From SZUA-1535 sp964594175 (lineage in GTDB: Archaea > Aenigmatarchaeota > Aenigmatarchaeia > Aenigmatarchaeales > SZUA-1535), in assembly GCA_964594175.1 (NCBI GenBank), contig CAZQLM010000023.1, forward strand, positions 1-13,731: a stretch of DNA of 13,731 nucleotides. The letters are read 5' to 3'. Of the stretch, positions 6,404 through 12,570 are shown piece by piece. A program made the translations under genes and the position numbers. The number at the start of each line of letters is the position of its first letter. Position 1 is the first letter of the stretch. The notes below the pieces were generated by a model, which did no database searches, was not told the origin of the DNA, and saw only the letters and a program-made list of their open reading frames with translations.

Positions 6404-7489
6404 TTATTTAAATCTTTCCTTCAGTTTCTCAAGTACCTGCGGTAATGTCGTATACTCCATTTCTTCCTCGCCAAGGCGGTGAGGTTCAAATGGTCCGTGC
6501 ATGCGCATTATGTCAGCGAGCTTGTTTGCTTTCATTCTTGCCAAATCAAAAGCAGGGTCATCGAACATGTCTGCTGGCCCTATTAGCCTGCCTTCACAAA
6601 GCTGGAAACCCAAGCATATAACTCTTGGAGGTCCGTCAAAACGCGATGGCTTTGCTTTTTCAACAGGACAGGGCATGAATGGGCCGTGATGCGAGCCGCG
6701 CATCCATCCTGCTACAAGCCACGGATTTGCAAACGGTTCTAGTATTTCGCCGACAGCTGGCAAACCGTGCTGCGCCCTTACTATACAAACAGGGTCATCC
6801 TTTCCGACATATCTTCCTGCAATGAGCGATAGTCTTTGCGTACTTGCCACAGCAGCAAGTAAGCCGTCTTTTCTCCTTACCGTCCTTATTACAAACCTTC
6901 CCGGTTGTCCTATAAGAGCAAGTAGATCGTAGAGTTCTTCAGGAGTGGCGAGCTCTACAGCTTTATCTTCCTTTAAATCAAGTACTTCAAATACGAAGCC
7001 TTCGTGCATTTTCGGATCTATCACCAGTCCAGCGGTATTGAAAGGGTCTGCAAACACTTTGTAGAGAAAGAAATTCCACGCTCCTGGTTCTGTTTTGTCT
7101 GCCATGAAAATCAGCACAGGTTCGCTAGGACGCTCTTCTATTTCCATCTCCGCAACTCCTGGGCCAAGACCCTTAACATTTCCTGAAAAAGCTTCTTTGA
7201 GTATGTCTTGTCCAGCTCCGTAAAGCTTGTATTTTTTCGCCACGTCTGCCGCTGATTTAAAAATGTTCCATGCAAGCTCATGAATTTCTGAGTTGTCCAC
7301 ACCCTTTTCGTGTGTCATGATCAGCTGCAAATCATCTCCACAGGCTGTTACGTGAAAATCTATAAGCAAGTTGTTGTTTTTCGCCTCCTGAAGCATTGCT
7401 CTAGCTGTTTCTTTACACTCGTGAAAAACTTCATGGTGTCCTACTAAGCTTCCTATATCCGCTTTTATTACAGAAAGTGTCACCTTCAT
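6404..7489 (-). CDS. fbp: Bifunctional fructose-1,6-bisphosphate aldolase/phosphatase
   Basis: This archaeal type V enzyme makes fructose-1,6-bisphosphate from triose phosphates and removes the 1-phosphate in the same active site, giving one-way gluconeogenesis. The product is 361 aa, as expected. Visible active-site features are ADIGSLVGHH (D11, H18), TACGDDLQL (D52-D53), MADKTEPGAWN (D131) and GRYVGKDDP (Y227 and K230, matching the tyrosine and Schiff-base lysine of the family). The C-terminal GSHHGPFMPCP and RFDGPPRVICLGFQLCEGRLIGPADMFDDPAFD are also typical. A TATA box 31 nt upstream predicts a leaderless single-gene transcript. The enzyme is common in thermophilic and chemoautotrophic archaea. 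Confidence 0.97.
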   Translation of the reverse strand: MKVTLSVIKADIGSLVGHHEVFHECKETARAMLQEAKNNNLLIDFHVTACGDDLQLIMTHEKGVDNSEIHELAWNIFKSAADVAKKYKLYGAGQDILKEAFSGNVKGLGPGVAEMEIEERPSEPVLIFMADKTEPGAWNFFLYKVFADPFNTAGLVIDPKMHEGFVFEVLDLKEDKAVELATPEELYDLLALIGQPGRFVIRTVRRKDGLLAAVASTQRLSLIAGRYVGKDDPVCIVRAQHGLPAVGEILEPFANPWLVAGWMRGSHHGPFMPCPVEKAKPSRFDGPPRVICLGFQLCEGRLIGPADMFDDPAFDLARMKANKLADIMRMHGPFEPHRLGEEEMEYTTLPQVLEKLKERFK

Positions 7490-7511
7490 GAGTGTTTTTT
7501 TCTGTTAAGAG

Positions 7512-7520
7512 ATTAATAAA
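7512..7520 (-). promoter_or_regulatory. TATA box of the FBP aldolase/phosphatase gene
   Basis: On the minus strand TTTATTAAT begins exactly 31 nt before the ATG at 7489. This is the spacing seen at the other leaderless promoters of the window. Confidence 0.7.
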
Positions 7521-7558
7521 GTTTTGGAGTGAAGAGTGATATGAAGGAAAGAAAAAAA

Positions 7559-7723
7559 CTAGAACCTATTGCTTGGATGCCAAATGAAGCCATCTTCAAG
7601 GTTTTTTGGTAATAGCGGTGAACCACATATGCAGAAAGGTAGGTACTCTTCTTCATGAACTTCCTGTGCGAGATGTTGTTTACTCTGCATCTCGGCGAAT
7701 TTTCGTATTAAAACATCTTCCAT
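7559..7723 (-). CDS. Small hypothetical protein with CxC motif, 54 aa
   Basis: This small open frame encodes 54 residues beginning MEDVLIRKFAEM and containing LPFCICGSPLLPK (C31, C33), ending FIWHPSNRF. The CxCG pair could be half of a zinc site, but only two cysteines are present, so it might dimerise or use histidines. The best support is the promoter: TTTTAAATA on the minus strand starts exactly 31 nt before the ATG, the same box and distance as rpoN. It lies 69 bases upstream of the FBP aldolase/phosphatase, which has its own promoter. The family is not recognised. It would be missed by a length cutoff of 60 aa. Confidence 0.6.
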   Translation of the reverse strand: MEDVLIRKFAEMQSKQHLAQEVHEEEYLPFCICGSPLLPKNLEDGFIWHPSNRF

Positions 7724-7745
7724 GATTAAACCTTGAAATGGTAGT

Positions 7746-7754
7746 TATTTAAAA
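7746..7754 (-). promoter_or_regulatory. TATA box of the 54-aa gene
   Basis: TTTTAAATA on the minus strand lies 31 nt from its first T to the A of the ATG at 7723. It is identical in sequence and spacing to the rpoN box. Confidence 0.6.
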
Positions 7755-7792
7755 TTATGTGTGATATGGAAGATAGAAAGATTGTAAAAAAA

Positions 7793-7799
7793 TTTAAAT
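7793..7799 (+). promoter_or_regulatory. TATA box of tRNA-Arg
   Basis: TTTAAAT starts 32 nt before the first base of the mature tRNA. Transcription would begin almost at the tRNA 5' end, leaving little or no leader for RNase P. Confidence 0.6.
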
Positions 7800-7863
7800 T
7801 GATTTTGCAAAACTTATTATCACAGCCCCGGTAGCTCAGCTTGGATAGAGCGACGGCCTTCTA

Positions 7864-7905
7864 CGCAAAGTAGAAGGTTTGAGCTTTTGCAATGAAAGCG
7901 AGGAA
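7864..7905 (+). other. tRNA-Arg intron 1, anticodon loop position 37/38
   Basis: This 42-nt intron sits at the canonical archaeal position. A bulge-helix-bulge can be drawn: central helix CTTC (7858-7861) with GAGG (7900-7903), and 3-nt bulges TAC (7862-7864) and AAA (7904-7906). Cleavage after the second bulge base on each side leaves A37 joined to A38. Inside, GCTTT (7883-7887) pairs with AAAGC (7895-7899) around a 7-nt loop. A competing perfect 8-bp hairpin, CCTTCTAC (7857-7864) with GTAGAAGG (7870-7877), would bury the anticodon and the 5' splice site. Confidence 0.85.
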
Positions 7906-7927
7906 AGCCGTAGGTCGCGGGTTCAAA

Positions 7928-7968
7928 GTAATGGCACAACACCGCCCTTATCATCCTCACCGAGAAAC
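7928..7968 (+). other. tRNA-Arg intron 2, T-loop position 59/60
   Basis: A 41-nt insert lies between TTCAAA and T60 of the T-loop. The proposed processing site has the T-stem as outer helix, TTC (7922-7924) paired with GAA (7964-7966) as a shortened central helix, and bulges ending A-A|G and A-C|T. The exact boundary could instead be 58/59. The intron starts with an imperfect hairpin, GTAATGGC (7928-7935) with GCCCTTAT (7944-7951), which has one T-C mismatch and a G-T wobble. It is related in sequence to the tRNA-Val T-loop intron: 22 of the first 26 bases match, as do the downstream TCCTCACC and GAAAC. Confidence 0.82.
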
Positions 7969-8135
7969 TCCCGTCCGGGGCACCATTCAAGTGAAAAATG
8001 TATACCGTTGTGGTTACAACCTTCCGAGCAAACTAATATCCTGAGCACAATTTTTGGGAATCGAAAGAAATATGTTTGAAAAATCTGAAATGGTCGGAAG
8101 AAGTATTGAAATGATATGCGCAAGTAAAGAAAAAC

Positions 8136-8143
8136 TTATATAC
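8136..8143 (+). promoter_or_regulatory. Possible TATA box of the 104-aa gene
   Basis: TTATATAC lies 37 nt before the ATG at 8173, which would give a leader of several bases. A second AT-rich match, TTTTAAATT at 8151-8159, is too close to the ATG for a normal leaderless start, so the assignment is uncertain. Confidence 0.4.
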
Positions 8144-8172
8144 TACCTTTTTTTAAATTTCTAAGGGCATTC

Positions 8173-8487
8173 ATGAATTATGAATTACTTAAAGAAAAAA
8201 TCTTTCAAGGACTAATTTCAGAAATTTCTTCACATGGATATGTGCCAAAAGAAAAAGCAGAAGAAATAATTGTAGAAAAAGCCAGAAAATATATTAACAG
8301 CGATAGCAGACGAGTCTTGAATGTATTATGGTGGATTTTTGTAACGCCTTTTTATGAGGCAAAAATATCCTTTAACGGAGAAAAGGATACTTCAGGGATC
8401 TATCATTTAGAAGAGGAAAAAATAAATAAAGAATGGAGAAAGTATCTTCCAGAGTTAAAGAAAAGAGTAAAACTATTAATGACATAG
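8173..8487 (+). CDS. Hypothetical protein, 104 aa, between two tRNA genes
   Basis: I do not recognise this protein. It is 104 aa, rich in Lys and Glu, with a long N-terminal helix (LLKEKIFQGLISEISSHG, then EKAEEIIVEKARKYI). A hydrophobic aromatic patch follows (LNVLWWIFVTPFYEAKISFNG), too short and broken for a clear membrane helix. The C-terminal helix is charged (EKINKEWRKYLPELKKRVKLLM). No catalytic motif is visible. It occupies the space between the two intron-bearing tRNA genes, all on the same strand. The N-terminal sequence is not that of an integrase or homing endonuclease, and there is no LAGLIDADG motif. A possible TATA box lies upstream. Confidence 0.65.
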   Translation: MNYELLKEKIFQGLISEISSHGYVPKEKAEEIIVEKARKYINSDSRRVLNVLWWIFVTPFYEAKISFNGEKDTSGIYHLEEEKINKEWRKYLPELKKRVKLLMT

Positions 8488-8495
8488 TAATAATG

Positions 8496-8504
8496 TTTTT
8501 ATTT
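8496..8504 (+). promoter_or_regulatory. Possible TATA box of tRNA-Val
   Basis: A TTTTTATTT stretch lies 37 nt before the tRNA 5' end and could direct transcription a few bases upstream of it. The surrounding DNA is T-rich, and the run could equally terminate the upstream gene. Confidence 0.35.
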
Positions 8505-8532
8505 GATTTCTTTCTTACTATTTTTCCATTAA

Positions 8533-8661
8533 GGGCCGGTGGTCTAGTGGTATGACGGCGCCCTCACGCGGCGCAGGTCGGCGGTTCGAAATAAGGGCAC
8601 TGCACCGCCCTTATCAACACATCCTCACCAAAAGTTTTAAAAGAAACTCCGCCCCGGCCCA
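8533..8661 (+). tRNA. tRNA-Val(CAC) with a T-loop intron (59/60)
   Basis: The acceptor GGGCCGG (8533-8539) pairs perfectly with CCGGCCC (8654-8660), and the discriminator is A8661. The 5' part GGTGGTCTAGTGGTATGAC is the typical archaeal tRNA-Val D-arm. The anticodon stem GCGCC (8558-8562) pairs with GGCGC (8570-8574) around the loop CTCACGC, with anticodon CAC at 8565-8567. The variable loop is AGGTC. The T-stem GGCGG (8580-8584) pairs perfectly with CCGCC (8649-8653), but the loop holds a 57-nt insert. Removing it restores TTCGAAT. No CCA is encoded. It reads GUG valine codons. The anticodon loop has no intron. Confidence 0.92.
8591..8647 (+). other. tRNA-Val intron, T-loop position 59/60
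   Basis: The insert begins with a perfect 8-bp hairpin, ATAAGGGC (8591-8598) with GCCCTTAT (8607-8614), around an 8-nt loop. TCCTCACC (8622-8629) and an A/T-rich stretch follow, then GAAAC at the 3' end. TTC (8585-8587) with GAA (8643-8645) gives the same short central helix as in tRNA-Arg. The intron also contains CCGCC (8605-8609), which could pair with the T-stem GGCGG and compete with the true 3' half. Compared with the tRNA-Arg T-loop intron it carries about 5 extra bases before TCCTCACC and about a dozen after it. Confidence 0.82.
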
Positions 8662-8704
8662 CTATACCAGTTTAAAACCGAAATCTTTTAACCCGAAATA
8701 CAAC

Positions 8705-8713
8705 TTTATAAAA
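8705..8713 (+). promoter_or_regulatory. TATA box of the MinD-like gene
   Basis: TTTATAAAA begins 29 nt before the ATG at 8734, close to the -31 placement elsewhere, and predicts a leaderless or nearly leaderless mRNA. Confidence 0.6.
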
Positions 8714-8733
8714 TTTTTAAACCAAGTATTTTT

Positions 8734-9510
8734 ATGGGAAAAAAGATTATAGGGATTTTTTCTGGAAAGGGAGGAGTTGGAAAAACAACGATAGCTTCGA
8801 ATCTTGCGATAATACTTTCTCAGGCTCAGAAAAAAGTTACTATAGTGGATTGTAATTTTACAGCATCACACCTAAGCTTCCACTTTAATTTCCATTTAAC
8901 ACCTTTAACACTTAACGAAGTGCTAAAGGGTAAAGCCAAAATTGATGATGTCATCTACAAATTTCACGACGTAAACGTAATTCCTGCTTCGTTGGATCCT
9001 TATGAAATCATAGGAATAGATATTTCTAAACTTGGAAAAATTTTAAAAAGGGAACTCGGACACCAGGATTTCATACTTCTTGATACAGCTCCCGGTTTCG
9101 GAAAAGAAGTGCTAACAGCAGCAGAGATGTGCGACGAAGCTATAATAGTTTCTACACCAGACGTTCCTGCAATTACCGATGTAATAAGGGGTAGAAGAAT
9201 CTTAGAAGATATGGGAATAAAGCTAAAAGGAATTGTATTGAACAAGGTCACTGGAAAAAGATTCGAATTCACGGCAAGAGAAATTGAAGCATTAGCGGAT
9301 TTGGACGTATTGGTAGAAATTCCATTCTCTTACAAATTTCTCGAAAGCCTGGCACTGCGAGTCCCTCTTGTAATATATCATGAAAAATCTATTCCGGCAT
9401 TAAGGTTTTACGGATTGGCTTCTCACATTCTTGGAGAAAAGTTTCTACCCTCTCTAACCTTGGGAGATAAGATAAAAATAATTTTCCAGAAAACATTGAA
9501 AAAGTATTGA
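8734..9510 (+). CDS. minD: MinD/ParA-family P-loop ATPase
   Basis: The 258-aa product is a deviant Walker A ATPase: IGIFSGKGGVGKTT with signature lysines at 12 and 17, VTIVDCNFTASH (Walker A' region, D39) and FILLDTAPGFGKE (Walker B, about 113-124). IIVSTPDVPAITDV and GIVLNKV complete the family pattern. Such ATPases form ATP-dependent dimers that associate with membrane or DNA and position proteins or structures in the cell. The C-terminus GDKIKIIFQKTLKKY could form an amphipathic basic helix like the MinD membrane-targeting helix; this is inferred. No MinE or partner gene is nearby. It converges on ileS with 14 bases between stops. The exact member of the family (division, archaellum/chemosensory or other) cannot be determined. 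Confidence 0.88.
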   Translation: MGKKIIGIFSGKGGVGKTTIASNLAIILSQAQKKVTIVDCNFTASHLSFHFNFHLTPLTLNEVLKGKAKIDDVIYKFHDVNVIPASLDPYEIIGIDISKLGKILKRELGHQDFILLDTAPGFGKEVLTAAEMCDEAIIVSTPDVPAITDVIRGRRILEDMGIKLKGIVLNKVTGKRFEFTAREIEALADLDVLVEIPFSYKFLESLALRVPLVIYHEKSIPALRFYGLASHILGEKFLPSLTLGDKIKIIFQKTLKKY

Positions 9511-9524
9511 AAATTAAATTTTTC

Positions 9525-12497
9525 TTATTTTTCTATTCCGAATTCGTAAATCCTTCCTTTAAATTCTACCTTACCTTTTTCTCCTTTTATTTTCCCGAAA
9601 ATTACGTATGTGTTCGTTTCCTTTTCAAAGAATTCCTTCTCGTTCTCAAACTCTTTAGAAAGATAAAGCTTTACTTTTTCATGTACACTCAATCCGAGTT
9701 TTTTCCTTTTTTCCTGTATGCTTCTCACTAATTCTCGTAAGAGCCATTTTCTTTTGAGCTCTTCATCAACTGTTGTATCAAGTTCTATCCATCCTTCGCT
9801 GAAACTTGTTTTACTTTCTTCTATTTTTGGAACAAAGAAAATTTCACCTTTTTCAAGCCGAATTCCAGCAACTTCTACAAAGCCTTCTCTTTCCATTTTT
9901 TCTTTTAGCTTTCCTGCGTCAATTTCTTCTAATTCACGTTCTATCTTTTTCACCATTTCTTTGTATTTTCTCCCCACTATACCGTAATTTAGTTTTGCTT
10001 CCCATTGAATTTCTCTAGGTTCGATTTCGACTTTTTCAACATTTCCCATTAATTTTACTATATTCTCCATTTCCCTTACAGCTTCTATGACTCTTTCTGA
10101 AGCGTAAATTCTGACCTTTCTCAGCGGATATCTTATTTTAATCCTTTTATTGTAGCGGTCTTCATAAATCGCTTCCACTATTTCTTTCACAAACCTCATT
10201 TTTTCCTCAATATCTTTGTCTATGAGTTTTTCACTTACCTCTGGAAAATCGCAAAAGTGAACAGATTCTTTGTAACCGAAATGTTTTCGGTAGAGCCATT
10301 CGCTTACATGCGGTATTGATGGTGCGAGCAAATAGAGAAGTCTTTCCAGAACATATGAAAGGGTGGAGCTAACACCCTTGTCTTTTCTTTCCCTAACAAG
10401 CTTTATATACCAACGAGAGAGATCTTGGATAACGAAATTTTCTATTTCCTGTAAAGCTTTGAATCCGTGAAAGTTTTTGCAATATTTTTTTACATTCTTT
10501 ATCAAAGAATTGAATCTTGAAAGTAACCATCTATCCTCTTTTTTCAGAAGATTTTCCTCAAGCTCGCAGTGCTCGCAGTAAGTGCCAAAGTATTTGTAAA
10601 CGTTTACAAGTATCGTGAAAAACTTGTTCACACTTTCCATATCCCTCCAGGAAAAGTAAAAATCGTTCGCAGGATCGGAACGCAATAGAGCAAAACGGAG
10701 CACGTCAACGCAATACTTTTCTGCAACATCTTCCGGATTAACTATGTTACCGAGAGATTTCGACATCTTCGCTCCCTTCTCGTCAAGAACAAGACCGTGC
10801 ATTATTATGTTCTTAAAAGGTGCTCTGTCAAAGGTTATAACGCTTGTAATAATCTGCGAATTCCACCACCCACGAATTTGGTCAGGACCCTCTATTTGCA
10901 AATCACTCGGCCACATCCTTTCGAACAATTCTTTTTCTTTTGGATACTTAAGCGACGCCCAGCTTGCTACGCCAGAATCAAACCAGACATCGAGCACGTC
11001 TTTCACGCGATGCATTTTCCCTGAGCATTCGCAATGAAGCACGATTCTATCTATATAGGGGCGGTGAAGATCCTTTGGCTGAGAAGGAAGTTCCTTTACA
11101 CTTCCAATAACCTTTATTTTTCCGCATTTTTCGCAAATCCATATGGGTAGTGGAATTCCCCAGTATCTTTGCCGAGAGATTGGCCAATCATCTAAGCTTT
11201 CCAACCAGTTTTTGAACCTAAGTTTAGCATATTTTGGAATCCAATTCACCTTTTCGTTTTCCTCTAAGAGTTTGTCACGTATAGCGGAGACGCGGAAAAA
11301 CCACTGTTCAACAGCTAAGAAAAGCAGCGGAGTTTTACAACGCCAGCACTGCGGATAGTCGTGCGTAATTGTTTCTTTGTGAAACAGTGCACCCTTACTT
11401 TCCAAATCAGCTATTATTTCCTTATCAGCTTCTTTAACGAATTTCCCTGCATATTTACCGGCTTCCTTTTTATAAGTTCCGTCCATGTTTACAGGACAAA
11501 GAACCGGTAGATTGTACTCTCTTCCCACTTTATAATCTTCCCTTCCGTGCCCTGGTGCGCAATGCACTAAGCCTGTGCCTTCTTGCAAGCTTACGAATTG
11601 CTCCGAAAGTACAACTTTTGGTTTAACATTCTTTTGCACAGGAAGCTCTGGAAACAAGCTTTCGTACTCCAAATTTGCAAGCTCTTTTCCAGAAAATGTC
11701 TCAATGATTTCGTACTTTTGTATACCTGCCTTTTTCATAACTTTTTCTACAAGCTCTTTTGCAAGGATAAGCACTTCGTTTTTAATTCTGACTCGCGCGT
11801 ATTCTAATCGCGGATTCGCCATTATAGCAACGTTAGCTGGCAAGGTCCAGGGCGTGGTTGTCCATATAAGCAGAAATTCGTTTTCCCTGTCCTTTACCCT
11901 GAATTTAACGTAGATACTTGGATCTTTCGCCTTGAAGTATTCTATCTCGTTATAAGCAACTGCTGTTTCACAGTGCGGGCACACATGCACAGGGTAACGA
12001 GCCTTATACAATAAACCCCTTTCAAAAGCTTTTTTGAATGTAAACCATGCGCTTTCTATGTAGTAACTTTCTAAAGTCAAGTAAGGATTTTTCCAGTCCA
12101 TCCAAACCCCAAGATTATGAAACTGTTTATTCATTATTTCGATAAATTCTGTTGCAAATTTTTTGCATTCTTCGTTAAACCTTTCAACACCGAAGTCCTC
12201 TATGTCGCGCTTGTTTTTAAAACCTAATTTTTTTTCCACTTTGTTTTCTATTGGCAAACCATGCGTATCATAGCCAGGCTGCGCCCATACGTCGTAGCCG
12301 AGCATGCGAAAAAAGCGAATATAGAAATCTTTCAAAATTTTATTCCATGCTGTGCCCATGTGAATATAGCCTGTAGCGTAAGGTGGGCCATCCATAAAAA
12401 AGAATTTTTTTGCTCCCTTGCGAAGGTTCAGAGCTCTTTCGGGAATGTTATTTTTTTCCCAAAATTCCTTTACCTCCTTTTCCATTTCCTTGAGCAT
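9525..12497 (-). CDS. ileS: Isoleucyl-tRNA synthetase
   Basis: This class I aminoacyl-tRNA synthetase charges tRNA-Ile and edits valine. The 990-aa protein has the HIGH-type motif PPYATGYIHMGTAWNK (about 38-53) and the KMSKS loop EKGAKMSKSLGN (KMSKS 577-581). The CP1 editing domain shows WTTTPWTLPANVAI (about 212-225) and GLVHCAPGHGREDY with editing Asp at 321. Also visible are WPISRQRYWGIPLPIW, DVWFDSG and possible zinc pairs CPHC (173-176), CWRC (384-387), CEKC (455-458) and CEC near 490. The helical anticodon-binding region (LSRWYIKLVRERKDKG) and C-terminal domain follow. It is slightly shorter than many archaeal IleRS but complete. A TATA box 31 nt upstream predicts a leaderless mRNA. It diverges from the HepT-like gene. 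Confidence 0.97.
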   Translation of the reverse strand: MLKEMEKEVKEFWEKNNIPERALNLRKGAKKFFFMDGPPYATGYIHMGTAWNKILKDFYIRFFRMLGYDVWAQPGYDTHGLPIENKVEKKLGFKNKRDIEDFGVERFNEECKKFATEFIEIMNKQFHNLGVWMDWKNPYLTLESYYIESAWFTFKKAFERGLLYKARYPVHVCPHCETAVAYNEIEYFKAKDPSIYVKFRVKDRENEFLLIWTTTPWTLPANVAIMANPRLEYARVRIKNEVLILAKELVEKVMKKAGIQKYEIIETFSGKELANLEYESLFPELPVQKNVKPKVVLSEQFVSLQEGTGLVHCAPGHGREDYKVGREYNLPVLCPVNMDGTYKKEAGKYAGKFVKEADKEIIADLESKGALFHKETITHDYPQCWRCKTPLLFLAVEQWFFRVSAIRDKLLEENEKVNWIPKYAKLRFKNWLESLDDWPISRQRYWGIPLPIWICEKCGKIKVIGSVKELPSQPKDLHRPYIDRIVLHCECSGKMHRVKDVLDVWFDSGVASWASLKYPKEKELFERMWPSDLQIEGPDQIRGWWNSQIITSVITFDRAPFKNIIMHGLVLDEKGAKMSKSLGNIVNPEDVAEKYCVDVLRFALLRSDPANDFYFSWRDMESVNKFFTILVNVYKYFGTYCEHCELEENLLKKEDRWLLSRFNSLIKNVKKYCKNFHGFKALQEIENFVIQDLSRWYIKLVRERKDKGVSSTLSYVLERLLYLLAPSIPHVSEWLYRKHFGYKESVHFCDFPEVSEKLIDKDIEEKMRFVKEIVEAIYEDRYNKRIKIRYPLRKVRIYASERVIEAVREMENIVKLMGNVEKVEIEPREIQWEAKLNYGIVGRKYKEMVKKIERELEEIDAGKLKEKMEREGFVEVAGIRLEKGEIFFVPKIEESKTSFSEGWIELDTTVDEELKRKWLLRELVRSIQEKRKKLGLSVHEKVKLYLSKEFENEKEFFEKETNTYVIFGKIKGEKGKVEFKGRIYEFGIEK

Positions 12498-12520
12498 AGG
12501 TAGAAGATTGGAATAAAAAA

Positions 12521-12530
12521 GATATAAATT
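12521..12530. promoter_or_regulatory. TATA element between ileS and the HepT-like gene, possibly bidirectional
   Basis: Read on the minus strand, TTTATAT starts 31 nt before the ileS ATG at 12497. The same bases read TATAAATT on the plus strand, 48 nt before the HepT-like ATG at 12571, which would give that gene a short leader. A closer TTAAATG at 12547-12553 is an alternative for the plus strand. The ileS assignment is the firmer one. Confidence 0.55.
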
Positions 12531-12570
12531 TTAGAATTTGAAAAACTTAAATGTTAAAAACTAAGTATTT

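Larger units (their letters stand above)
7825..7982 (+). tRNA. tRNA-Arg(UCU) with two introns (37/38 and 59/60)
   Basis: The acceptor GCCCCGG (7825-7831) pairs with CCGGGGC (7975-7981), all G-C, and the discriminator is A7982. The D stem is GCTC/GAGC (7834-7837, 7848-7851). The anticodon stem ACGGC (7853-7857) pairs with GCCGT (7907-7911). U33 is followed by anticodon TCT (7860-7862) and A37 (7863). An intron then interrupts the loop until A38 (7906). The variable loop is AGGTC. T-stem GCGGG (7917-7921) pairs with CCCGT (7970-7974) only if a second insert of 41 bases is removed from the T-loop, restoring TTCAAAT. Next come CCA bases (7983-7985), which could be an encoded CCA end or chance. 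It reads AGA/AGG codons. With both introns removed it is a fully regular tRNA. Confidence 0.93.

Noticed and set aside
8007..8020. Small inverted repeat GTTGT/ACAAC downstream of tRNA-Arg
   Set aside because: Five base pairs with no T-tract or conservation evidence; too weak to call a terminator or RNA.
7879..8079. Open frame of 66 aa on the plus strand, and a 66-aa frame opposite it
   Set aside because: Both run over the tRNA-Arg gene and its introns; the tRNA cloverleaf explains the sequence better.
7986..8135. Possible C/D box guide RNA in the gap after tRNA-Arg, from scattered CTGA matches
   Set aside because: No C box (RTGATGA) is paired with the CTGA sites at a plausible distance.
8552..8752. 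Open frame of 66 aa over tRNA-Val and into the MinD-like gene start
   Set aside because: It overlaps the tRNA and its promoter-proximal region and has no family features.
11575..11913. Open frame of 112 aa antisense to ileS
   Set aside because: It is a shadow of the IleRS editing domain, which is clearly coding on the minus strand.
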